Origin: a virus
Reading direction: 5' to 3' (one strand)
DNA: 38,767 bases
Virus record (IMG/VR): IMGVR_UViG_3300032242_001263
Span: 1 to 38,767 of that record
The position numbers and the translations under genes are program-made. Positions 28,888 to 37,738 of the stretch are shown here, in pieces. Below the pieces are notes generated by a model. It made no database searches. It worked only from the letters and a program-made list of their open reading frames with translations, and was not told the origin of the DNA. Within the stretch, counting starts at the first letter, position 1, and each line of letters starts with the position of its first letter.

Positions 28888-29979
28888 TCAATTCGACGTA
28901 AGCGAAAGAGTAATAGTAACTAATTCGGGTTGATTGCTTTCTCCAGCTTGCACCGTAAAAGCCACAATTCTATAAATAGTGTCCAGCTGGGAGGTAAATC
29001 GGTCGTCAAGAATACGAATACGAGCGTCGTCGCCTACCTCATAAGAGCCAAAAATCGGATCTGCAATAGCTGGAATAACGATTTTAACCGTGGTAGGTGG
29101 GTAGGAGGTAATCGCTACCTGAGCCGTGGCTAGGTTAGACAATAAGGTCGCGTCTGCCACGTCGCCATAATTGGACTGATCCTCGAGGACAGGCCACCCA
29201 GCCGTAATTTTTGTGCTGTCTACAGCTGTAGAGATTAAGCGTCCAGGGTTAGAGCCTGCTCCTAGCGCATAAAGGTTATTGACAGCGCTTGAGCCGTCCT
29301 CGGGCCACGAGTATTCAGTGATATTGCCTGGAAGCTCAAATACTGGGACGGTCGTAGAAGTAGTCGTATATTTGCGACCGTAGCGCGGATAACCCAAACG
29401 GAGTAGCTTTGCAGGGTTGCCGTTAGAGTCGTAATAGACCTGGATATTAAAATCAAAGCCTGTAGCCGATTTAGATAGCTCTTGAATAGCTGAGAGCACC
29501 GTCTTATATTCGTAGCCGTAAAAAGTACGATTTATGAGGACGCCAGAGGTCTCAGAGCCTACGGCGATACCGATATTACCGTTAGTAATACCTTGAGCAT
29601 TATTTACGATTGTCTGGACAGCCGTAAGCTGATCTGTATTAGCAAAGACCGTATCCGTCGTAATACGACGACGCTCAAAATAAGACTCAAATTCTCTGGC
29701 GTTGAGGGTAATACTCTGAGATTTAGAGCTGTACTCACGATTCCAGAGAATACCTCCCCAGACCAAAGTACCGTCTCTGTCTACATAAATAGCCGTGCGA
29801 GCTGGGATAGTCGCAGCCGAAACGTTGAAATCAGCAGCGTTAAGGCCTGCTAATTGAAGCTCTGCGCTAAAGCTACCTGGAGAGTTAATCTGTTGAGAAA
29901 ATTGAACTTTAGTGAGGGGTAGCTCACCGATAATCTGATTACTGATTAGGTCGGCAAAAAGATAACGATAGCTAGCCAT
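28888..29979 (-). CDS. Baseplate hub / minor tail protein
   Basis: 363 aa, AAAGG site. YLFADLISNQIIGELPLTKVQF at the start, SPGSFSAELQL, WGGILWNREYSSKSQSITL (split) and FDFNIQVYYDSNGNP resemble the gp37-like hub of siphoviruses of actinobacteria (the gp27-type fold). It probably joins the distal tail ring to the fibres. Follows Dit and fibre genes. Confidence 0.8.
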   Translation of the reverse strand: MASYRYLFADLISNQIIGELPLTKVQFSQQINSPGSFSAELQLAGLNAADFNVSAATIPARTAIYVDRDGTLVWGGILWNREYSSKSQSITLNAREFESYFERRRITTDTVFANTDQLTAVQTIVNNAQGITNGNIGIAVGSETSGVLINRTFYGYEYKTVLSAIQELSKSATGFDFNIQVYYDSNGNPAKLLRLGYPRYGRKYTTTSTTVPVFELPGNITEYSWPEDGSSAVNNLYALGAGSNPGRLISTAVDSTKITAGWPVLEDQSNYGDVADATLLSNLATAQVAITSYPPTTVKIVIPAIADPIFGSYEVGDDARIRILDDRFTSQLDTIYRIVAFTVQAGESNQPELVTITLSLTSN

Positions 29980-29993
29980 TTACCGACCTTTCT

Positions 29994-30143
29994 TTAATCC
30001 GCTATAGGTGTTTCTGCCACGAGCTCGTATTTTCCATTATTACAGGAATTACACGAGGTAAAAAATTGAGGATCATTTTCCTCACGCTGCTCTACGTATT
30101 CGTGACCACACGTTGAGCACTTATATTCATATCTAATAGTCAT
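29994..30143 (-). CDS. 49-aa zinc ribbon
   Basis: ATG 30143, TAA 29994. MTIRYEYKCSTCGHEYVEQ then CNSCNNGKYELV: CxxC...CxxC of the FmdB-like small zinc ribbons. GAGAGG site ahead. It sits between the glycine-rich fibre and the hub. Function unknown. Confidence 0.7.
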   Translation of the reverse strand: MTIRYEYKCSTCGHEYVEQREENDPQFFTSCNSCNNGKYELVAETPIAD

Positions 30144-30158
30144 TTTTAGCCCTCTCTA

Positions 30159-30959
30159 TTAGTAATAAAGGAGAATGCAGCCTACGCCACCAGCACCTGC
30201 AAGAGCAGCTGCCGTACCCGACGCACCGCCTCCACCGCCACCTTGACCGCCAGCTCCACCGACGTTACCGCTTGAAGGATTGCCTACAGCAGCTGCACCG
30301 CCACCGCCAGCGCCTGAAGTAGTACCTGTACCGCCAGCAAAAAGACCTGCGCCACCGTTACCGCCACCGCTTGCACCGTTACCTGAACCGCCACCGCCAG
30401 CTATGGCTCCTAGTCCACCATTAGTGGCTGCACCGCCACCTGCACCGCCACCGCTTACGCCAGTACCACCGACAGTAGACGCTGCACCGCCATTTGCTCC
30501 TACTGCTCCAGAAGGTGATCCGTAATAACCTGTTCCACCTGTTCCACCTGTTAAACCGCCACCGCCAGCACCGCCAAGAAAACCTGCTCCACCTGCTGTT
30601 GTTGAAGAGTTGTTAGAACCGCCACCGCCACCGCCAGCTGAAAGTCCACCAAAAAAAGTAGTACCTCCAATATTTCCGCTAGAACCTGCTGCGCCGACCG
30701 TACCGCCAGCGCCAATAGTGCAAGGAGTGGTAGTTGAGACTTTTGCCCACCCAATAGTGACACCGCCACCGCCACCGCCACCTGGAGTACCGCCTGAACC
30801 ACCAGCGCCACCGCCACCTACGACAATAGCGTAGACCCAGTTAATACCTGAAGGAATAGTGACAGTCGTACCAGAAACGATTGTTTGCTGAAGCGTGAGA
30901 CCGTAAGGAGCGTTTGTATTAGCTAACGGTAAATTTGTAGGTACAAGAGAAGAACCCAT
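30159..30959 (-). CDS. Glycine-rich fibre / receptor-binding protein
   Basis: 266 aa. An N-terminal anchor (TIVSGTTVTIPSGINWVYAI) then about 200 residues with many poly-Gly runs broken by Ala, Ser, Asn, and an end GVGCILLYY. Polyglycine sandwiches of this kind form the tip of T2/S16-type adhesins, so a receptor-binding role is likely. The DNA is a chain of GGT/GGC repeats, which may allow length change. Confidence 0.8.
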   Translation of the reverse strand: MGSSLVPTNLPLANTNAPYGLTLQQTIVSGTTVTIPSGINWVYAIVVGGGGAGGSGGTPGGGGGGGVTIGWAKVSTTTPCTIGAGGTVGAAGSSGNIGGTTFFGGLSAGGGGGGSNNSSTTAGGAGFLGGAGGGGLTGGTGGTGYYGSPSGAVGANGGAASTVGGTGVSGGGAGGGAATNGGLGAIAGGGGSGNGASGGGNGGAGLFAGGTGTTSGAGGGGAAAVGNPSSGNVGGAGGQGGGGGGASGTAAALAGAGGVGCILLYY

Positions 30960-30972
30960 TTAATTAGTCTCC

Positions 30973-31290
30973 TTAGACGATCTGAACGCCTGATATATGG
31001 AATGAAACTGTAACCGCTGACGCGCCACCTGTAATGGTCTGAGTCGTAGTTAGTACCTGCTTAAGGTCGATATAGATAGTCGAGTTAGCAGGAATAGCAG
31101 TAGCTGTGTGGAGAGCTGTGTTAGCTCCAGCTGTACCCATACCGAGAGTAAAGGTTGCTGCTGAGGACGCTGTATTTGTTACGGCGATACTTGAGACGAC
31201 AGTAGTCGTCGAGGCAGGTACTGTATAAAGCACCGTGGTCGTAGTTAATGAAGCAGCTGTACGCGCCAGGATTGTAGGTGTCGTTGCCAT
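30973..31290 (-). CDS. Beta-rich minor tail or fibre protein
   Basis: 105 aa, very rich in Thr and Ala: MATTPTILARTAASLTTTTV, VSSIAVTNTAS and YIDLKQVLT. An all-beta small protein like the 94-aa protein at 4437. Located between two fibre-type genes. Function inferred from place. Confidence 0.6.
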   Translation of the reverse strand: MATTPTILARTAASLTTTTVLYTVPASTTTVVSSIAVTNTASSAATFTLGMGTAGANTALHTATAIPANSTIYIDLKQVLTTTQTITGGASAVTVSFHISGVQIV

Positions 31291-31293
31291 TTG

Positions 31294-31917
31294 TTACATA
31301 GCTCCCATCAGAAGTGCCATTATTGTATCGGGAAGAGACCCGATAGAGTTTGTGCCAGTTTGGACGATATTACCTGTTGAGGTAAGACCAGCCACGGTAT
31401 ATGACTGGGTAGCATTAACACCGATAGAAGTCGTAGTGACGACGCGTAGATCCGTGATATTGGCATTAACGATTGAGGTTACGTTAGCTCCTACTAAAAC
31501 CTGCGCTAAAGCGATTGAGTTAGCAGGGGTAGCAGGCACGGTAGGAGACGCGTTAGGCGTACCAGCGATAACCTGGAAAGTAACGTTATTAAGCGAACCT
31601 GTGTAATACGCGTCATTGACGGTGACTACTACGAGGTCGATACGTGGAAGAGTCGCGTTAGCCGTAGTAAAAGTAACCGTCGTCACACCGTCGTTATAGG
31701 CCGTATAAGCGCCCATATTGGTCTGGGTCGTACCGATAATAACCGCGTATCCAGCTGCTACCTGAGCCGTCATAGCTGGAGTAGCAGACTGGGTTACAGC
31801 TAGGTCGGTCGCATTGACGATACCTGTAGTTTTCCAGATAGCCTGAGCTGTTAGACGGTCATTTTCGGCAGGGTGCGATCCCTGCTGCAGCCAGCTAGGG
31901 GGTGTCCTTAACGCCAT
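31294..31917 (-). CDS. Minor tail / upper fibre protein
   Basis: 207 aa with AAGGAG ahead. MALRTPPSWLQQGSHPAEND, then AVTQSATPAMTAQVAAGYAVI, RIDLVVVTVND and a PATPANSIALAQVLV stretch, patterns known from upper tail fibres of actinophages. Ends GTNSIGSLPDTIMALLMGAM. It should connect the baseplate to the adhesin. Confidence 0.75.
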   Translation of the reverse strand: MALRTPPSWLQQGSHPAENDRLTAQAIWKTTGIVNATDLAVTQSATPAMTAQVAAGYAVIIGTTQTNMGAYTAYNDGVTTVTFTTANATLPRIDLVVVTVNDAYYTGSLNNVTFQVIAGTPNASPTVPATPANSIALAQVLVGANVTSIVNANITDLRVVTTTSIGVNATQSYTVAGLTSTGNIVQTGTNSIGSLPDTIMALLMGAM

Positions 31918-31929
31918 TGGATCTCCTTT

Positions 31930-32793
31930 TTAGATATACGCATTGTAGTAGTTTATCGTCGCGCCAGCGCCTGCCGTAGTGCCAGTAGCCGTGAAGTAAT
32001 ACTGAGACGTCCCTGGGGGAGCTCCAAACCATTGAGAAGAGTTAGAAACAAGGTTACGAGCAGGGTTTCCGTTGAGCAGAATTGTACGATTAAGCAGGTT
32101 AATTACGAGGGTATCGGTAGAGACCATTGAGTAATTTAGAGATATAAATTGACCGCTGGTATAGCTACCGACCGTAGGGTTAGTAGCTGGGCCGACTATC
32201 GTAATCGTAGGGTAAGTCGTCGTCGTACCCTGATTTATGACTAGCCCAGTATTAGTCTGAGAGCCTCCACCGTAGGTGACGTTATAGGTACGGTTATATC
32301 CGCGTCCTAGAGGTGTCTGAACCGTAAGAGAGGTCGTATTTACCGCATTGTCGTAGTAACGAGGATCAGGACAGAAGAAATCGTACTGAGCCTTAATCTT
32401 GCCGTAGGTGTAATCGGGGTCAATAGTGACCAGATTTTTACGGACACGAGCGTTAATAAATTGAAGTCCTCCAGCATTTGAGAGCTGGAATTGGAGGGTA
32501 GAGGTACCGTTTTGCTGAGGTTGAAGAGCTGCCTGAAGGAGATTGTAATTAGCCTGAGCGCTAAGACCGTTACCGCCCATAATCTGAAGCGTGACAGTAA
32601 TTGTACGAGCTGCGAGGAAATCCCTACCGCTAATCATTCCGTCCTGGTAGCCACGATCTGAGTCCTGGACACGTAGAGTAGGCAGACCTTCTAGGCCGTC
32701 TACCTGAAGCACCTGGTAAGGAGAGCTACCGCCACCAAATACGAAACCATTAAAAGCGAAAGAGTAGTTACTCAGCGAGGTTACTGTGCTCAC
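31930..32793 (-). CDS. Distal tail protein (Dit-like)
   Basis: 287 aa, GTG start overlapping the tape-measure stop (GTGA). YSFAFNGFVFGGGSSPYQV is the N-terminal ring domain; FLAARTITVTLQIMG and KAQYDFFCPDPRYY follow, as in siphovirus Dit, and the last 100 residues form an added beta domain. Direct neighbour of the tape measure as in most siphoviruses. Confidence 0.85.
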   Translation of the reverse strand: MSTVTSLSNYSFAFNGFVFGGGSSPYQVLQVDGLEGLPTLRVQDSDRGYQDGMISGRDFLAARTITVTLQIMGGNGLSAQANYNLLQAALQPQQNGTSTLQFQLSNAGGLQFINARVRKNLVTIDPDYTYGKIKAQYDFFCPDPRYYDNAVNTTSLTVQTPLGRGYNRTYNVTYGGGSQTNTGLVINQGTTTTYPTITIVGPATNPTVGSYTSGQFISLNYSMVSTDTLVINLLNRTILLNGNPARNLVSNSSQWFGAPPGTSQYYFTATGTTAGAGATINYYNAYI

Positions 32794-35417
32794 ATTCCCA
32801 CCATTCCGAATTTAGAAATCTTTACTATCGCATTCTGGATATCGTTAGGCGCCGTTGATCCATCTACCGTAATAGGCGCGTGGATTGAGACTCTAGGCTC
32901 TAATTGTAAATCTGAGGTAGAGGTAGGCATACCTGAATTGACCGTACCTGACTGAATTCCTGTCGTGAATGCTGGGGTAGTTGTCCCAAAGCCAGGGATA
33001 CCAGAAACCTGTCCACCGAGACCTACAATTTTTGCAGCCGTAGCGTCGATTTTTGCCATAAGAGCCGTGAGCTGCTTATCGGTACTGTCAGAAATACTCT
33101 TAATAGCCGTGTCATAGGCCTCTTGAGCTGATTGAAGAGAATTAGTAAGAGAGTCCTGAGCCTTTTTAAGGGCAATATCTCGAGCGTTTCCAGCTGCTGT
33201 TAGAGCTTTAGCGTAAGCCTCTTGAGCCGAATTAAGAGCGTCCGTGTATTTATCCTGCTCTGTTTTAAGATCAGCCGTGAGCTTAGTCTGATTATCGGCT
33301 AATTGCTTCTGTAAATCTATGCCTACCTGAGCGTAGGCTTGAGCCATAGCCTGAGTAGCGAAAGTCGTACCGTCGTTCATAGACTTAGCTAGAGCGTCAA
33401 GTCCATTCTGAGATACAGAGTCAATTTGACCGTAGAGATCCTTAATTTGAGCAGCTGTCTCTGGGGTAGCGTTGAGCACTGCTTGAGCCATCTGGTCGCC
33501 TAGTACAGGCCCCTTAGCGATAACCTGGTCAATAAACGACTGCGAGTATCCAGCAGCTGAGAGTTTTCCAGCGTCTTTCTGAAGTTGAAGAATTTTGTCA
33601 AGCTCAGATTTAAGGGAAGTAGCTAAGCCTGTAGCCGTGTTTCCACCGCTGATAAAGAGAGATCCGAGGTCTATCTTTGTGTACTTTTCCCAGGTGCTAG
33701 TCATAACGTCCATTGACTGCTGAATAATTGCCTGGCGCTTATCGACTGCGTTTTGCTCAATTTGGAGAGCGTTATCGGCTGCTGCTTTACGGATAGAAGC
33801 TAGAGAGTCCTGGTGATTTTGTTCAATAGACTCGACCGCTTGAGTGTAATTAGTTAAAGCTGCTTCTGTTTTATCCTGGTAAGCCTGGTCGATATCTGCT
33901 TTAGCCTGGTCAAATTTGGTCTGAGCGTCTATCTGTTTTTGTTCCCAGTCAGCCTTAGCTTTGTCCATCTTATTTTGGCGATCCGTCAGGACAGCATTAT
34001 ATTTATCCTGAAGAGCGAGCATTTCGTTTTGAGCTTTTTTGAGAGCTGCAGCCTGTTTAGCTGCTGCTGCTGCGACTTTGCCCCCTCCTGCGTCGTGAGC
34101 TAGACCAGTAATATCTGGACTACCGCCAGCTGCACCGCCAGCGTTAGCGAGCGCGTCTTTAATATTAGGAAATTTAATGCTGATTTTCTTATTAGCTAAT
34201 CCTTCTAAGCCGTCGGCAAAGTGATCTACGCTGTCGGCAGCTTTACCTAAATCTCCAGGAATATCCTTAAATATGTCTAGGGCAGCTTTGGCGTACTTTC
34301 CCACCTTTGGTAAGTGAGAGAGAGCTTCGAGAAGCATTTGGACAGGTTTAAGCACCGTGGATTCTAAGAAACTAGCCCACTCTGCCAGAGCACGAATAAC
34401 GAAAGCGACGGCGTGGATAATCATTTGCAGGCCACCGACGATACCTTTACGAACCCAGTCAAATTTATTCCAAAGGAAAACGAACCCAGCGACGAGTAGC
34501 CCAATAGCTGCGATAACTAGGACTATCTCAAAATTGGCAGCGAGCCAGGCTGCAGCTTGATTGTAAAGAGCCACCGTCATATTCACTACGACAGCCATAA
34601 GCACCGTGCCGACTACGAAAGCGATAGCCTCCATTATGGCTTTATGCTCAGAAAGCCACTTCATAGCCCCAATAAACCAGCCTTCGAGCTTTGTGAGGAC
34701 TGGAAGGAGGAGACTGCCGACCTTTTCCTTTAGATCCTCAGTCTGGACTCCGATAATTTCCATTTTTCCAGCGTAAGTCTGAGCGTAGGCTGCAGCTTGA
34801 CCGCCGATTTTCTTATTTAATTCGTCGAATGCTTTAGAGATAGCTTGATTCTTAGGAATATGCGTATCTAGGGTAATGCCGAATTCACGGAAAGCTCGCA
34901 TAGCGCCAGTAGTACCGCGTGTCAGAATAGAAGCAGCCGAGGCTAAATCCTGGTGCTTGAGACGAGCGTAATCAGCTGCTACGCCCATAAGACGCTGAGA
35001 TTCTGTTACGGATCCTGTCGCCGTGACCATCTTTGTAAAAGCATTACGGACGTCGTTACCCTTAAAGCCGAGAGCGCCCATAGCCTCAGTGCTCTTCATA
35101 ATAGCTTCACGGTTAGCGTCGGTATTGACCTTCGCGTTATTCATAGCCGTACTAAGAGCAGCGATAGAAGTCTGAGCCTCTTCAGCAGCTTTTACGGATT
35201 CCTCAAGAAATCCTTTAATTTCAGATAAACCTTTTTGGATTGCCGAGCTTGCAAAAGTGCCGAGCATAACCGTCTTGAGACCAGTGAATTTTGAGCCAGC
35301 ACCCTCAGCAGCAGCTGAGATATTTTTAATACTTGCCGTGGCCTGATCTACGCCACTTTTAACGCTAGAGGTTTCAAGATTGACCGTGATATTTAGCGGA
35401 GGGATTTCACCTGCCAT
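32790..35417 (-). CDS. Tape measure protein
   Basis: 875 aa, GGGGGATA ahead. Helical start with KSGVDQATASIKNIS, a membrane-like region near 260-315 (AIAFVVGTVLMAVVV, VLVIAAIGLLVAGFVFLW), then long coiled coil (KKAQNEMLALQDKYNAVL, AQTKFDQAKADIDQAY) and an Ala-rich end. At about 1.5 Å per residue it predicts a tail of roughly 130 nm. It sets tail length and is ejected ahead of the DNA. Confidence 0.95.
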   Translation of the reverse strand: MAGEIPPLNITVNLETSSVKSGVDQATASIKNISAAAEGAGSKFTGLKTVMLGTFASSAIQKGLSEIKGFLEESVKAAEEAQTSIAALSTAMNNAKVNTDANREAIMKSTEAMGALGFKGNDVRNAFTKMVTATGSVTESQRLMGVAADYARLKHQDLASAASILTRGTTGAMRAFREFGITLDTHIPKNQAISKAFDELNKKIGGQAAAYAQTYAGKMEIIGVQTEDLKEKVGSLLLPVLTKLEGWFIGAMKWLSEHKAIMEAIAFVVGTVLMAVVVNMTVALYNQAAAWLAANFEIVLVIAAIGLLVAGFVFLWNKFDWVRKGIVGGLQMIIHAVAFVIRALAEWASFLESTVLKPVQMLLEALSHLPKVGKYAKAALDIFKDIPGDLGKAADSVDHFADGLEGLANKKISIKFPNIKDALANAGGAAGGSPDITGLAHDAGGGKVAAAAAKQAAALKKAQNEMLALQDKYNAVLTDRQNKMDKAKADWEQKQIDAQTKFDQAKADIDQAYQDKTEAALTNYTQAVESIEQNHQDSLASIRKAAADNALQIEQNAVDKRQAIIQQSMDVMTSTWEKYTKIDLGSLFISGGNTATGLATSLKSELDKILQLQKDAGKLSAAGYSQSFIDQVIAKGPVLGDQMAQAVLNATPETAAQIKDLYGQIDSVSQNGLDALAKSMNDGTTFATQAMAQAYAQVGIDLQKQLADNQTKLTADLKTEQDKYTDALNSAQEAYAKALTAAGNARDIALKKAQDSLTNSLQSAQEAYDTAIKSISDSTDKQLTALMAKIDATAAKIVGLGGQVSGIPGFGTTTPAFTTGIQSGTVNSGMPTSTSDLQLEPRVSIHAPITVDGSTAPNDIQNAIVKISKFGMVGM

Positions 35418-35420
35418 TTA

Positions 35421-35885
35421 CTATCCCCCTAATGGTCTGAACGAGTAAGCCAGAATTTCGCTGAGTTTCCCCGAGCTTACGAGTCCCGAAAGAGCAGGCT
35501 CCATATATGGATATTTTACCCCACTAGGCCAATTTCCACCGCCCAATTCCAGGTGACGAGCATAAATAGCACCAGCTCCTACTTCAGCCGTGTAACTACC
35601 AAAACCTTTGCGACCAGAGTTAAAGGTCATAGAGCTCAATAAATTTCCAGTACCTCTGTTAGGGCCTCGACCGTCGCCTGGGGTTATATGAGGGTGGTAT
35701 CGATAATACTGATTGCCATTACGACCAGTAACGCGTAACGGAGGATTAGAAGCTGAGTCGGCGTTTTTCTTTGCGTTAATATAAATCTGGCGAGCGATCA
35801 GTGACATAGCATTTCCTGAAGCCTGGTCAAAGCGCGAAAGCCAAAGCTCCATACCAGCTTGAAATTCAGAAAAATTATCGCTCAC
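35421..35885 (-). CDS. HK97 gp10-like tail protein
   Basis: 154 aa, GTG start that overlaps the frameshift stop (GTGA). NAMSLIARQIYINAKKNAD and YARHLELGGGNWPSGVKYPYME (split) match the HK97 gp10 family of head-tail or tail-completion proteins. In most phages this gene lies before the tail terminator; here it is between the chaperones and the tape measure, an unusual order. Confidence 0.7.
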   Translation of the reverse strand: MSDNFSEFQAGMELWLSRFDQASGNAMSLIARQIYINAKKNADSASNPPLRVTGRNGNQYYRYHPHITPGDGRGPNRGTGNLLSSMTFNSGRKGFGSYTAEVGAGAIYARHLELGGGNWPSGVKYPYMEPALSGLVSSGKLSEILAYSFRPLGG

Positions 35886-36441
35886 TTTTTAGCCTTTTCC
35901 ATTTTCTCATTTTGCACTTCGTCAAGAATATCAGCGATAGCTAATAGCCAGTCGGCGCGAGCTGGAGGTAGGTCGTCTACTTGATTAGGTGTCCACCCAA
36001 AGCGATCAGCGAACTTAAAATATGCCCATTCTTCGTCAGGGTACTCAAAGTCCTCGTGACGTTGAAAGCCGTTAAGTACGTCTTTTAGGCGTTGGAGCTT
36101 TCTGTAATCGCTTTTGGGTCGGCCTCATTCTTCTCGCTCTTTGCAAGGGTAGGGAAAAGAATGGAGCTGACGTCCTCTGAAGCCTTGACCAGAGCGTCAT
36201 AATCTGCAATTTCGAGCTCTTCTAGGGATTCAGGCTTAATAGACGGAATGATGAGGTCGTATGACCAGTCCTCGACGATTGTGGCAATAAGAGCCTCCGT
36301 GAAAGCGAGACCTTTAGCAATATCACCTGTAAGACCGTCGCCAGCCTTGATAACGCGATTACGGTCTCTTACGCGTAGACCAGACGGATCCTTAATAGTG
36401 ACTGTCGCGCCAGAAGGGAGAGTAATTTTTGTAGTTGCCAT
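35882..36441 (-). CDS. Tail assembly chaperone G-T fusion by -1 frameshift
   Basis: Reading frame 0 from 36441 to the slip at 36112, then -1 to TGA at 35882: 110 + 76 = 186 aa. After ADPK the shifted frame continues SDYRKLQRLKDVL, EYPDEEWAYFKFADRFGWTP and ARADWLLAIADIL; the FGWTP-QVD part is the common T motif of siphoviruses. Frame 0 alone gives the 118-aa G protein. Both coat the tape measure during tail assembly. Confidence 0.88.
36085..36441 (-). CDS. Tail assembly chaperone G (frame 0 product)
   Basis: 118 aa: ITLPSGATVTIKDPSGLRVRD, then KGLAFTEALIATIVEDWSYD and ELEIADYDALVKASEDV, ends ITESSNA. This is the beta start and helical end typical of gpG. AGGAGG lies 10 bases ahead. It comes after the major tail gene and its hairpin, as usual. 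Confidence 0.88.
   Translation of the reverse strand: MATTKITLPSGATVTIKDPSGLRVRDRNRVIKAGDGLTGDIAKGLAFTEALIATIVEDWSYDLIIPSIKPESLEELEIADYDALVKASEDVSSILFPTLAKSEKNEADPKAITESSNA
36112..36118 (-). promoter_or_regulatory. -1 frameshift slippery site CCCAAAA
   Basis: On the minus strand GAC CCA AAA G reads C-CCA-AAA, matching X-XXY-YYZ. The -1 frame is open from here for 76 codons, and the frame 0 stop is 8 codons later. No clear pseudoknot is seen. Confidence 0.88.
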
Positions 36442-36492
36442 AATGCGTATGCCTCCTAATAGGTATGCGTCATATCTTAGGGCATAAAAGCC

Positions 36493-36540
36493 GACTAGGG
36501 GAATTAACGGCGAGGCAAAGAACCGTTAATCCCCCTAGTC
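36493..36540 (-). terminator. Strong hairpin after the major tail gene
   Basis: Arms GACTAGGGGAATTAACGG (36493-36510) and CCGTTAATCCCCCTAGTC (36523-36540): 17 of 18 pairs, 12-base loop. On the minus strand it is followed by GGCTTTTATG, a short U-run. It should reduce read-through from the abundant tail protein to the chaperones. Confidence 0.8.
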
Positions 36541-36551
36541 AGTATTAGGGT

Positions 36552-37529
36552 TTATGCGTAGGAAGTAGTTACTGCATTCTTGATAACCCACTTAATAGGT
36601 GAGTATCCGACCGTGCCAGCGTCCGTGAGGTTTCCGAGAGCCTCGATAGTCGCTGTTACTTCGACGTAATCCTTTGAGCGCTCGATTGAAGCGAGGGTAT
36701 AAGCGCCCTTACTGATTGTTGCCTGTACTTGAGTCTGTGTAGCTCCTGTGCCTTGAGTCCAGTTGAGGACGATAGAAGGCTGAGTATTTGTGAGGTAGCG
36801 TGTTAATTCGGTGTCAGTTTCCATAAGGAAAGTGATCTTGCCTGTTACTTCAGCTGCTCCCACGAATACCTGGAATGGGTTTTGAGTATTTGAGATACCG
36901 AAAATAGGTGTCGCTGGACGCTTAATGTCGATATTTCCAGATACTGCGTTAGAGATAGTTGAGCCACCGATAGTGACCGTACCAGCCCATACAGGAGTAG
37001 GAAGAATGGTGCTGAATGACGGTGTAGGGGTTGAAGCTGTGGCTGAAATCCAGCCTGTTCCCTTTGCGTCGTATTCAAGGAGGCCTTCAGCTGTGAATTT
37101 CAAGGAGAAATCGTGGAAGGTCATACCAGGATAAGCACGGACGTTAGCTGAGTAGAAGTCTGTCAGTGTGTAGCTTGTAGGCTGAGCGTCTACTGCGACG
37201 GTACCGCTGTTTTCGAGGCTGATTGTGTGAACGTATGGAGCTGATCCAGATACGACGTCCTCACCGAGTACGCCTGTGATAACCCAGCCCACGGTGTCAG
37301 CGAATACTGCGCCACCAAAGTCAAAAGTAGAATGAGCGCGACCCTGGATATAGTTATAGTTTTTAACCATAGATCCACGGAGTCCCTCATCATAGAGAGC
37401 GCCGTAGACGTCCTCTGGCTTGAGAGAAGAGGCTAATACTGGGATAAAGGCTGTAGGCGTTACCGCTGTACCGCGTGTAGCTTCCTTAGCGATTCCCAGG
37501 TACGAACGGTGGGTATTTTGTACTGACAC
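36552..37529 (-). CDS. Major tail protein
   Basis: 325 aa, GTG start with AAGGAGC 8 bases ahead. KEATRGTAVTPTAFIPVLAS, YIQGRAHSTFDFGGAVFAD, TYTLTDFYSANVRAYPGM (approximate) and FLMETDTELTRYLTN are beta-rich and typical of siphovirus tail-tube proteins. It is placed between the tail terminator group and the chaperones. Confidence 0.85.
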   Translation of the reverse strand: MSVQNTHRSYLGIAKEATRGTAVTPTAFIPVLASSLKPEDVYGALYDEGLRGSMVKNYNYIQGRAHSTFDFGGAVFADTVGWVITGVLGEDVVSGSAPYVHTISLENSGTVAVDAQPTSYTLTDFYSANVRAYPGMTFHDFSLKFTAEGLLEYDAKGTGWISATASTPTPSFSTILPTPVWAGTVTIGGSTISNAVSGNIDIKRPATPIFGISNTQNPFQVFVGAAEVTGKITFLMETDTELTRYLTNTQPSIVLNWTQGTGATQTQVQATISKGAYTLASIERSKDYVEVTATIEALGNLTDAGTVGYSPIKWVIKNAVTTSYA

Positions 37530-37533
37530 TTAC

Positions 37534-37731
37534 TCACGCTCCTTGCGTTGAGTCGGACGAGGCCGACGGTGTGGACGCAGCTACTGAAGCTGCTTTCTTA
37601 GGTGCTGCTGCAGGTACTACGTCAGCCGAGACGAAATCGTCTGGAGCCTCGAAAGTGTCGCCTGGATTTACTGTCAGTACAAGCGTAGGAAATTCACGAA
37701 CCTCTGCGCCTGTGTAGGTGTAGCTTGCCAT
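37534..37731 (-). CDS. Small head-tail region protein
   Basis: 65 aa. MASYTYTGAEVREFPTLVLTV then NPGDTFEAPDDFVSADVV and an Ala/Ser/Pro-rich end. The pattern YTG-EV-EFPTL-PGDTF-AP is common in actinophages upstream of the tail tube gene, function unknown. Its last codons carry the ribosome site of the tail gene. Confidence 0.65.
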   Translation of the reverse strand: MASYTYTGAEVREFPTLVLTVNPGDTFEAPDDFVSADVVPAAAPKKAASVAASTPSASSDSTQGA

Positions 37732-37738
37732 TTTTCTC

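Noticed and set aside
30220-30800. CCACCG/ACCGCC repeats as a satellite
   Set aside because: They are glycine codons of the fibre gene on the minus strand.
30280-30834. Pro-rich plus-strand frames
   Set aside because: Antisense shadows of the polyglycine gene.
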